Program-made: the position numbers and the translations under genes
The notes under the pieces: generated by a model
What the model was told of the DNA's origin: nothing
The model's input: the letters and a program-made list of their open reading frames with translations, nothing else
The model's database searches: none
Assembly (NCBI GenBank): GCA_028583685.1
Contig: JAMXIF010000086.1
Location: 16,418,312-16,482,311, forward strand
Direction of reading: 5' to 3'
DNA length: 64,000 nucleotides
Source: Petaurus breviceps papuanus
Lineage: Eukaryota; Chordata; Mammalia; Diprotodontia; Petauridae
Shown: positions 12,201 through 24,200 of the stretch, one piece after another
How positions within the stretch are numbered: the first letter of the stretch is position 1
Layout of the letters: the number at the start of each line of letters is the position of its first letter

Positions 12201-15200
12201 ATATCAGTTTCATTCCCGAGTAGATTTGCAGTCATACCAGACTCCCACCACACAACAAAATAAAGATAAAAAAGGAAAAAAGAAAAGGAAAGATCCAGAT
12301 TGTTTTGCAACCAATGAAGAAAAGGTATTTTTTTCATATATAGTTATATGAAATATACATGATATTTTATGATTATGAAATGTAATTGTTATATTTAACT
12401 CTAAAATTATTAAGCAATTTAAAAATCACTACCTGTGTGTATTCTAATCCTAACCTTGAGAATCTTATTAAAAGTACATAAAATTTTGATAGGACAAATG
12501 TGGACTTGTTCACTAGATTCTAACTACTGAACTCCAAGGCTCAAATTAAGTGCCACCTTCTCCATGATGTCTTCTCTGACACCTTGAGGTAAAAGTGATC
12601 TCTCTCCTCAAATTTACCATAGAACATTGCCTAAACTTTTCCCTTATACTCTCTCACTCTCCTTTATATTACTGCAGTTTGTGTATTTGCCCCTCCCATT
12701 AAATTATGTTCCTAGAAAACATAGTTTGTATTATAGCTGTATAAAAACACAGTGCCTTATACATTGTAGGTGCTTAATGTGTTTGTTGGAATAAATTGAA
12801 ATCTAAGGGACATTCCTTGAAATACCTATTTTTTTAGGACAAATAAGCATTGCCTTAAGTAGCTGTTAGCAAATATGCCCTCTATGATGAGAAGATATTC
12901 ATACAGTCTAAAAATATTAATAGGCTCAAGGAAAAATATCTAGATCATCTGTGGTTAATCTTTAATGGCTAAAGGGGAGTTAAGGATGCATTCTCATACC
13001 ATTTGAAGATGATGTCATAAGGAGATGCTATGTGCACAAAGTTATCCCAACCTAAGTAATTTGACAGGTATACATTCTGTTCTAAAATTCTTCCCCAGTG
13101 ATCATCTCAGCTCAACCCAGGTTCCCAATTTGAATCTTCATTCTTCACTTCTGTTATTTTATTATTATTATTCACTGGTTGTCCACCAGTTCTCTCTCTT
13201 GCCTTATCTTGAATTCCTGGTTTCCTTAAAGTTTCATCTAAAGTCCGACAAGAAGCCCTTCCTAATCCTCTTTGATCCTCATGCCTTAACTTTCAGATTA
13301 TCTCCAGTTTACCTTGTATCGGTCTTGTTTGTATATATTTGCTTGCATGTGGTCTCCTGCCTTAGCCTATAAACTTCTTGTTTTCTTTTTTAATTAATTA
13401 ATTAATTTTTTTGGAGGGGGAAGACAAGGCAATTAGGGTTAAGTGACTTGCCTGAGGTCACACAGCTAGTAAGTGTGTCAAGTGTATGAGTCTGGATTTC
13501 AACTCATGTCCTCCTGACTCCAGGGCCAGTATTCCATTCACTGTACCATTTAGCTACCCCAAGCTTCTTGTTTGGGGAAGACTAGTACCTCTGGTGTGGG
13601 GGCTGCCTTTCTTTGAATCCCCAAAGCTTAGCTTGTGTCTGGCGCTTAATAAATGCTTGTTGACTTAAATTTATCTTAGAGAGGTTTTAAGCTTTTTACA
13701 CAAACAGTATACTGATAAGGGAATGAGTCTTAATCAGTATTAGCTGCATTTGCGATAAATTATTGATGAAATTTTTCCACTCTCTGCTTCTGGAAAATAA
13801 AGGGAAAGAAAAGAAATGAGGTTTTAAAAGTTTCAACCCAACTTATACATATTTAAAGTTATTATCTTATTGGTTTCTCAGTTTCTCCTGTCTTATGAAA
13901 GGCATCAAGGATTGGTAAGAAGCAGGTCAATTCCTCAACTGCTAAGTTACAGTTCTCATTAATTTTTCTCCTCCTACATGTTAACACTAGGGCTTGGTTT
14001 CCTTTAGGGCATTCGGTTGTACCTTTCCCAATTTTTTTTTTTTAAAGAATCAATGTCTAAACTTAACCAACAGGGCTTTATCTGTAGTAGATAATACAGG
14101 ATTTTAGTATTTCTCTCTGAGTCTTTAGCTCCCCAACTTAGTCTTTGCAAATGCCCATCAGAAAGCCCCATTTTATATCTACATTTTTTATTCCACTTTC
14201 CAAACTTCACTTCTTAATGCATCACCATCCAGATAAAATCTTGACTTCCTGACTGATACCTAGGTACTGTGTACTGGTGGCACTTCTTTGCTGGTACTAA
14301 TTACCAAATACAGTGATCTCTCCAACTCAAGAGCTTCAGGTCTCTCAGCTCTGTTGGCTTACTCTCTGCAAATATAGTTTCACTTCTTTATAAGGATAAT
14401 AAGCTTATATAGTTTCAATTTTTTTTTGTCTGGAGTTGAAGTTCCCATTTATTCTGTTGTTATAGAAATAATTCTACCATTTGCAATATAATTTCACCTG
14501 AAATACTATTTTCAAAAAACCGATTAATGATAATTAGGGAGGCATACCTGGATGTAAACCTTCACTTACTGCCATTGCCAGAGGTAAAGAATGACTGGAA
14601 CAATGTTCAGTTTGACCTTGTTTGGCATGATGCCCTATATCGTCAATGCGATACCCATAATAGCTGCATGAATATGCAGACATATTTCCAGGGTAGAATC
14701 CCCAAATATAACAAACTCTTCCTCAAAGAAGAAACCAAGATATTTATTCAGATACCAGAAAGCCAGTTCCACCATGGTAACAAAGAAGTTTATACACATC
14801 ACCAATGCAGGGAGCACCGCCATCCCCAAGCCTTCCCTCTGTTAGGCTTCCCCACAAACAAACTCCCCTAGGCAAAATTTCTCCCTCTCACCCATGGGCT
14901 AGCTGCTTTGCCTCACTCTCTCTTCCTGCTCCACCTGTTCGGCAAGCTTCTCCCACCATGGGTGCTATGTGACTCAAGCTGTGGGCTGGGGCAAAGCTCA
15001 AAGCAGGTCACATGGGCCTATTAAGGAGCAGGGAAGATCTTCAAATTCCCTTAAAGTTACATGCCCTCAGAATTCCATAAGGCTAGGCTAGACAGAGGCT
15101 TCACCCACCATCATGTGCAGCTTTACCATTTCATAGATGATGAAATTAAGGCCTGAGAGGTAATATGACTTGCCCATGGTCCCATAGCTCATCAATAGCA

Positions 15201-18200
15201 GGGCCCAGATTCAAACTGAGGCATCTTCAAATATTATGTACTCTTTCTACCCCATTGTAATCCCTCTTGTACCTATGCGGTTTCCTTCTAAAGGCAGCTG
15301 GTGGCTCATTGGGTAGAATGCTGGACCTGGAGTCAGGAAGACCTGAATTCATATCGTACCTCAGAGACTTAACTAGTTTAGCTGTATGATCCTATGTGTG
15401 ATAATATTTGTAAAGTGCATCACACACCTCAAAGCATTACATAAATGCTAGTAACTATTGTTGTCATCATCTATATAAGTCATGTTCTTGAGTGTTATGC
15501 TTTAAAACTTCAGAAATTCAGAAAAGCATAGAGAGTAATCAGATGAGTCTAGTCAAAGACTAGCCTTTTTGTCTTTCCTCAAACTCTTAAGTTGTTTACA
15601 GGCAAAACTGTGTTTCTTCATTTTCTTATTCTGAAAACCAAAGAATGTATAGCTTCTGCTGATATGCTGAAGCATAAGAAATAGAAGTATGGGGGAGGAG
15701 GAATGGGGAGTTGGTGAATATAGTTGACTTTAGGACATACGTTAGGTTTTAACTGTTGGTCAAATGTAAACCATATGAAGATTCAAAATTTCTAAGGCAG
15801 TGTTTTCTTCTCTTGATAAGCAAAATATGCCAATCCTTGCTGGAAAAAAAGATGATTATGTATCATCAGTATAATCATGAGTGAATATCTCACTTGAAGG
15901 TTTGAACCAAATGAGATTGACCCCTGAAGCTACCTTGTAGTTTTATAATTTTACTAATTTTAAGTTTTCCTTTTTTTTTTTTTAAAAAAAAACTCTTTTA
16001 AAGGTAGAGTGTTGGGGATGGCAGGAATAACAACAGTCAAAAAAGAATTCAAGGTGGCCACTGTGCAGTTAATTGAGATTTAAATTTTATAATTTTTTAT
16101 TTATAGGGCATGTCAGGCCTATTGAATTGTTTCACTTTGCTAATAGAGAATACTAGCCAAAAATACTTGGTCATGGTCTAAACTTACTGGAGAAGATGTG
16201 GATGTCTTCATGTGGTACTTGTTATGAACTTAAATGCATGTAGCTTTTTTAAAAATCTGGCTAATTTTATTTTTTCAAGTATTAAGTCTTAAATTTTCTC
16301 TCCTATCTCCCTACCCTCCGTTTAAAAAACACAAAAACAGACATTTGTAATCTAAACATAGTTAATAATAAAGATTCCCACATTGATCATTTCCAACAGT
16401 ATATGCCTCATTTTTCATCTTGAGTCAATCACCTCCCTTTCAGGAAGTAGGTAACATGAATCATCTTTGGTCTAGTGAATTATTTATGCTGATAGTTGTG
16501 GCAGTAAATGAAAGTTCCAGCAGATGGGGCTATCACAACATGAAAGAGAACTTTGTCAACCCTCCCTTTCCAGAAAAGGAAGTTCAGACCTTTACTTCTT
16601 TAAAAGTAGTGCGCAGAGAGGATAAAATCCAAAGTATCATTTAACTAGAACGGTTTTTTAAAAATATTATTTATGTTTCCTCCTTTTCTAGGAGCAACAT
16701 TAGATTTTTGTTTCTAAGGACTTTTTTTTTTAATGGAAAATAATGATTTTCCATATGGAAAAAAAGTTGTCTGTGGATAAATGTTCAGTGAGGCAGCCTG
16801 GTGAAGTGAATTGAAGGAAAACTTGGATTCAAGTACTTTCTCTGATATATAACTGGTTATGTGACCCTGGGCAATTCATGTAACTTCCTAACACTTTAAG
16901 TCAAATCTCTATGACTAATTTGTAGAGCAATTACTCATCTCCTTTGGAAGAGAGTTATCTCAATGAGAGTTCCATATATTAATGAAATGAAAGGTCTGTT
17001 TCCTTGTCATTTCTCCCCTCCCCCAAAACAAAACAAAACCTTTAAATCATATTTAATCCTTGAGAATGGGCTGTGCTGAGTAGTTGAGTTTTCAAGACAT
17101 GAAAATTTTGTTACCTGTTTCTTTGCATTTTTTTTGTCTTTTAATATTTTATTTTTTCCAATTGATTTATTTAGTTTTTAGCATTCATTTACACAAGATT
17201 TTGAGTTACAAATTTTTCTCCCCATCTTTCCCCTACCCCTCACCCCAAAATAGTAAGCCTACTGAATATCCCCTTCCCCAATCTGTTCTCTCATATATCC
17301 TCGCTCATCCTCCCCCCCAACTTTCTAGTAGGGCAAGATAGATTTCTATACCCCATTGCTTGTATATCTTATTTCCCAGTTGCATGTAAAAAGCAATTTT
17401 TTTTAAACATTTGTTTTTAAAACTTTGAGTTCCAGAATTTTTTCCCTTCTTCCCTCCTCACGCACCCCCACTGGGAATATAAGCAATTCACTATAGGTTG
17501 TACATGTGTAGTTACGCAGAACATATCCATGGTAGTTATATTGTGAAAGACTAACTATAATTTCCTCCATCTCATCCAACCCCCCATTTATTCTTTTTTC
17601 TCCTTTGACCCTGTCTCTTCCCACATTGATCATGTCCAACAGAATATGCCTCATTTTTCATCTTGAGTCCATCACCTCTCTTTCAGGAAGTGGGTAACAT
17701 GTTATCATCTTTGGTCTAGTGAATTATTTATGCTGATAGCTGTGGCAGAAAATGAAAGTTCCAGCAGATGGGGCTATCACAATCTGCCCTCCCTTCTATC
17801 ATCTTCCTTTTATCCCCTTCCTCCCTATTTTCCTGTAGGGTAAGATACCTAGTTGAGTATGTGTTATTCCCTCTTTAAGCCAAATTCAATGAAAGTAATG
17901 TTGACCCATTCTCTTTCACCTTCCTGCTCTTCCTCTCCATTGTAACAGTTTTCTCTTGCCTCTTTTATATGAGATAATTCACCCTAATCTATCTGTGCCT
18001 TTTTCCTTCTCCCAGTATATTCCTCTCACCTCTTAATTAAATTAATTAATTAATTAGCTTTTTGGAAGGCAGTTGGGGTTAAGTGACTTGCCCAAGGTCA
18101 CATGGCTAGTTTTTGTGTTAAGTGTCTTGAGGCCAGATTTGAACTCAGGTCCTCCTGACTCCAGGGCTGGTGCTCTATTCACTGTGCCACCTAACCACCC

Positions 18201-21200
18201 CTTAATTTTATTTTTTTAGATATCCCTTCATATTCAACTCATCCTGTGCCTTCTGTCTATGTATGCATGAACACATATATGCCCACACTCACATATATAT
18301 TTATACACACATACACCCTCCTATACATACATATATATGTATATATAATACATATATATTCCCTTTAGCTATCCTCATAATGAGAAAAGTCTCATGAGTT
18401 ACAATTATCGTTTTTCCATGTAGGAATGTAAATAGTTTAACTTTAATAAGTTCCTTATGATTTCTTTTTCCTGTTTACCTTCTTAAGCTTCTCTTGCTTC
18501 TTGTATTTGGAAGTCAGATTTTCTGTCCAGCTTGGCTTTTTCAACTAGAATTCTTGAAAGTCCTCTGTTTCATTGAATATTCATATTTTTCCCTGAAGTA
18601 TTATATTCAGTTTTTCTGGGTAGGTGATTCTTGGTTTTAATACTAGCTCCTTTGACCTACAGAATATCCCTTTGATCCCTTAATGTAGAAGCTGCTAGGT
18701 CTTGTGTTATCTTGATTGTGTTTCCACAATACTCAAATTGTTTCTTCCTGACTGCTTGCAGTATTTTCTCTGTAACCTGCGAACTCTGGAATTTGGCTTT
18801 AATATTCCTAGGAGTTTTCTTTTTGGGATCTTTTTCAAGAGGTGATTGGTGAATTCTTTCAGTTTCTATTTTGCCCTCTTGTTCTAGAATATCAGGGCAA
18901 TTTTCCTTGATAATTTCTTGCAAGATGGTGTAAAGGCTCTTTTTTTGATCATGGCTTTCAGATAGTCCAATAATTTTTTAATTATCTCTCCTGGATCTGT
19001 TTTCCAGGTCATTGGTTTTTCCAGTGAGATATTTCACATTGCCTTCTATTTTTTCATTTGTTTAGATCTATTTTATAGTATCTTGATTTCTCATAAAGTC
19101 ATTAGCTTCCATTTGCTCCAACCTAATTTTGAAGGAATTATTCTCTTCAGTGAGTTTTTGAAGTTCCTTTTCCATCTGGCATATTCAGCTTTCTTTTTAA
19201 GGCATTCTTCTCCTCCTCATTGACTTTTTGGGCCTCTTTTGCCATTTAAGTTAGTCCATTTTTTAAGGTGTTATTTTCTTCAATATTTTTGGGGGTCTCC
19301 TTTAGCAGGATGTTGACTTGCTTTTCATGATTTTCTTGCATCATTCTCATTTCTCTTCCCAATTTTTCTTCCACTTCTCTTACTTGACTTTCAAAATCCT
19401 TCTTGAGCTTCTCCATGGCCTGTAACCAGTTCATTCATATTTTCTTGGAATCTTTTGATGCAGGAGTTCTGACTTCATTGTCTTCCTCCCGTTCCATGCT
19501 TTGATTCTTTTTGTCCCTAAAAAAAGGATTCTGTGGTCTGATTGTGCTTCCTCTGCTTGCTTACATTGCCAACCAGTTTCTTGACTTTTGAGCTCTTTGC
19601 CACAGTAGAACTCTGCGTCCAGATTGCAGAGAGCTGTGTCCCAAAGTAGCAGCTGCCAGAGCTATTAGGAGGGTGGTCTCTCTATAGCCCCCACAAGCTC
19701 AGGCTCACTGGCCACACACCCCAGGACCTCCACCCAAGACTGTGATCCAGATCCAAGCAGGTTAAAGCAAGAGGGATTACCCTCTGAATGGTTACTTGGT
19801 CCCCCTACATTTTGCAGGCCCAGCGGCTCCAGAGGTGACTACACAGCAGCGGCTCAGCAGCATCTCACCCCGGGGACAGCCCCAGGGGTTGGAGCCTCTC
19901 TGTGTTCTTCTCCACCCAGTTCTAACATAGTTCCCGACTGACCTTTTACTTTCTTTTTGGCTTTTATGGGTTGAGAAGTATGGAAAGCCACAGCTGCTGG
20001 TGACTCACTCTCCTGAAGTCTGCTCCAGCTTCCTCTGGCTGGGGCCACCCTGGGGCCAGGACTGCGGCTCACACAGGACTGTGCTCGGCTTAGCTCCCAG
20101 CCCACTGTGATAGACCCTTCCTGCTGGGCTACCTTCAGCAGGAGATTTTTTTCTTTCTGTCACTTTGTGGGTTCTGTAGCTCTAAAATTTGTTTAGAATC
20201 ATTTTTTTACATGCATTGGAGATGTGCAGGAGCCATGCAGAGGTCCCGTTTTTACTCTCTCATCTTGGCTCCTCCCCCTTCTTTGCATTTTTAAAAAGAG
20301 GGTTGGATTTGTAATCAGAGGAGTTGAATTTGAAGTCCCAGATCTTTTACTACTCATGTAATGATAGGCAAATGGTTTTGTGCTTTCTGAAGCTCAGTTT
20401 CCCCACTTTACAAAAGGAAATAATAGTTATACAATCTACTTCACAGAGTTGTGGGGAAAGCATTTTATAAACATTAAAGCACTGTATAAACATGAGTTAT
20501 AGCAGTGGTATTTGATCTACTGTGACACTCTAAAATCTGAAATCTGTTAAGTTGTTTTAATATTAAATGTTCACAGCTACCTCCAGATTATTTTTGAGAA
20601 GCATGGGGTAGTGGATAGGACATGAAGTCATAATAACCCTTGGTTTAGATCTCCTCTCAGACACTTATTAGCAAAGTAACCCCGAGTAAATCACTTTACT
20701 TGGCTGGGCCTCAGTTTATATGTAAAATGAGGAAGTTGGACTCAGTTGCCTCCAAGCTCCATTCTAACTCTAAACCTACAATCCTATGATTCTTGTGTGG
20801 ATTGTTTTCTATAAATATTTCATTCTTCTGTGATCATAGTGAGTCCGATACAACTGAAAAGACTCAACACCAACAAGTTTTCCAGTAAATGCCTACTATG
20901 TGAGAGGCCCAGATTAGGTAATCCTTGTGAAGGATATAGAGTTGTACCAAAAATGGAATTTACTCCCAAAGAACTAAAAAACTAACAGGAAGTATCAGTA
21001 GTTAAACTTCTCTGGAGAGGATGGTAGTACTTCCTCCCACAATACAGGTTCAAATTTATCCTGCAAGATTTAATTCAAGATTTAAAGCAAAATCCATTTG
21101 AGGACTAACAGTAACTTTAAATAACAAAACAGTGCCAAGATAGTAATTTTTTAGTTGTCTCTTTGGAGGCGGTGTGGTTAATAGAGCAAAGAAACCATAT

Positions 21201-24200
21201 AAAACAGAAAAGCCAACTTTACTGGAATAAAGTACCAAGTGCCTTAATGAGTTAATAAAAGAGATTATCTCTAGATATTCAGTAACACAATTTTTTCCAA
21301 ACTGGCTCACAAGTATGCATTTGTAATCTACTAAATTTATCATTCTGTCATCAGTTAGAAAGTTGAGTTGACTTAATTTTAGTTTGTAAATTTTCAGAAA
21401 TGCAATATTAATCAGTAAGGGATTTCAGAAGTAAAAAAAAAATAAATTGTAGGTCATTGAAATGTGATCTTTTGTGGTAAACAAGTACATTTAATAATGT
21501 TTTATTAATTTTTTTTGTCTTTACATTGCTGTCATTTCCTTTTCTCAACCCCAGATTGAGCCTTCCTTTATGACAAACAAAAATATGTAATCAAAAACAA
21601 CTAATACAATAACCTTATCTGACAGTGTGTAATATTTTTCCTTAGTTGTTCCTTGTCTTTCTGCCTTTTGTTATCTCTTCTTTAGGATGAACCTTCACTG
21701 ATTTTTCTATTACCTTGAATTCAATTTCCTTTTAGTGATCTTTTCATTTACATTGTTGTAGTTGTATATATTTTGCTTGTTTTCATCTACATGAATTTAT
21801 AGAAATCTTTTATTACCAAAAATAATATTCTATTACATTCGTATACTGCAATTTTTTCAAATAATCCTTAAGCTATTTTTTTAATATTCCTTTGCCATCA
21901 TAAAAAGTGCTGGTATGATTTTTTTGTTGTTGTTATATGCTGTATCTTTATTTCTTTTGACTTCCTTAGGATCTAGGAAGTCCAATAATGAAATTGCTGG
22001 ATCAAAGAGTATGTACAGTTTGGTTACTTCCTTCTTGCATAACTCCAAAGTGAAATCCAGAACAGTTGTACTTCACAGTCCCCCCCCCCCCCCCCACAGC
22101 GATCAGTGTGCCTGTCTTCCCACAAGTCCTCCAATATTTACTGTTCCTGTCTTTTTTCATCATTGCCGACCTTAGAGTCGTTTTCATCGGTGTTTCCTTA
22201 CAGTGAATTAGCTATTGAGTACCTTCTATTACTCAGCCATAAGGTACTAGATGCTATAATTCAAAAAATTAACAAATATTTGTTGTATCAGTAATTTGAA
22301 GGGAGTAAGAAGGGCCTTTGGGAAGGTCTTCATGAAGGATGTGGTACGTGAGTTAAGCTCTGAAAGAAGGAAGAGGGGAATGAAATGTAGGTTAATGGGT
22401 AAGAAAGTTCATTCTGGGTGTCAGTCAGTAAGCATTTATTAAGTATGCAGTATTTGCCAGACACTGATAGGCCCTTGAGGTACAAAGATAACAATAAAAT
22501 AATCCTCACCCTCATGTTGCTTATGTCAGTCAATAAACACTAATTGCTTACTGCATGCCAGACACTGTGCTAAGTGCTGGGGATGCAGAAAGTGGAACAG
22601 ACAATCCCAGTCCTTGAGGAACCCACAGTCTAAAGAAGGAGACAGCATGCAAACAGCTACGTTCGAACAAACTATATTCAGGATAAATAAAAGTAACAGG
22701 AAAGGCACTAGAATTAAGAGGGTTTCAGAAAGACTTTCTGTAGAAAGTAGGGCTTTATCTGGGATTTAAAGGAAGCCAAGGAAACCAGTAGAGGTGGAGA
22801 TGATTAGGGAGAGCATTCTGTGTGTGAAGGACAGCCTATAAAAATACTGGAACTGAAAAGATGGAGTATTTTGTTAAGGAACAGCAAGGAATCCATGTCA
22901 CTGGATCAAAGAGTATGTGGAGGGAGTAGGAGGAGAATCATAGGAAGACTAGAATGGGGGAAGGAGAGAGCAGCTGATTATGAAGAGCTTTGCATGCCAA
23001 CCAAGGGATTTTATCTTTGATTTTGGAAATGATAGGGAGCCAGTGGAATTTATTGAGTAGAGGTGTTGACATGTTCAGATCTGTACTTTGAGAGCTAAAT
23101 GGAGGATGAACTGGAGTGGGGAGAGACTTGTGGCAGTTGCTGTTTTTCAGGCATGAGGTGATGAGGGCCTACACCAACATGAGCAGCTAAGGATGACATC
23201 TAAATTGTGAGCCTAGGGAACTGAGAGGATGACGATGCCCATGACAGCAGTAGAGAAGTTTGGAACTAGGGAGACTTTGGGGAGAAAGATGATGAGTTCA
23301 GTTTTAGATGTGTTGATTTTAATGTGTCTACAGAACATTTTGTTGGAGTTAAGAGGTTAGCAAAGAGGTTAGGGCTGTATAAATTGAGAATCATCTGCAT
23401 GGAGATGATTATTGATTCTAAAGGAGCTGATGTGATCACCAAATGAAGTAGTTTAGAAGGAGAAGGGGGCCAAGGACACAGCCCTGTGGGACACCCACTG
23501 ATTATCAGGGATGACCTGAATGATTTTCACCAAAGGAGCAGTCAGATAGATATGAGAAGAACCTGGAGAGAATAGTGTCATGAAAACGTAGAAACAAGAT
23601 TAGTATCAGGAGAGAAGGGGGTGGTTGACCATGTCAAAATCTGTAGAGAGTTTAAGAATGATAAATAAAAAACCTTTGGTTTTGACAATTAAAGGATATT
23701 GGGGGGTCAGCTCGGTGGCATAGTGAATAGAGCACCGGCCCTGGAGTCAGGAGGACCTGAGTTAAAATCTGGCCTCAGACTCTTGACACACTTATAGCCA
23801 TGTGACTTTGGGCAAGTAACTTAACCCCAATTGCCCTTCCAAAAAGCAAAAAAAAAAGGATATTGGGGAGCAGCTAGGTGGCACAGTGCACTGGCTCTGG
23901 AGTCTGGAGGACCTGGGTTAAATCCGACCCCAGACACTTGACACTTACTAGCTTTGTGACCTTGGGCAAGTCACTTAATCCCAATTGCCATGCCTTCCAC
24001 CCTAAAAAAAAAAAAGAATATTTGTAACTCTGGAGAGAGCAGTTTCAGTTGAATGATGAGGTCAGAAGCCAGACTGTAGAGAGTTAAGAAGAGAGTGAGA
24101 GGAGAGGAATTGAAAGCTATAAGTCTAGACAGCTAATTCTGTGAGTTTTGAGAAAGGAAAAAGAAAGTGCTTAAGGGGAGATGGTGGGATCTGATGAATT

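Larger units (their letters stand above)
17119..20292 (-). mobile_element. HAL1 (ORF1-only L1 relative), full-length insertion, antisense
   Basis: The 14-bp target duplication ttctttgcattttt lies at 17119-17132 and 20279-20292. Read on the minus strand the element starts GGGGGAGGAGCCAAGATGAG, the L1-type 5' terminus. It has a GC-richer 5' UTR (about 20278-19470), an ORF1 region (about 19470-18480) and a non-coding 3' region ending in an A-rich tail (T-rich at 17131-17160). There is no ORF2 anywhere between ORF1 and the tail, which is the half-L1 (HAL1) architecture known in mammals including marsupials. A SINE (18037-18200) and (CA/TA)n at 18270-18360 lie inside. ORF1 is degraded. Confidence 0.88.
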
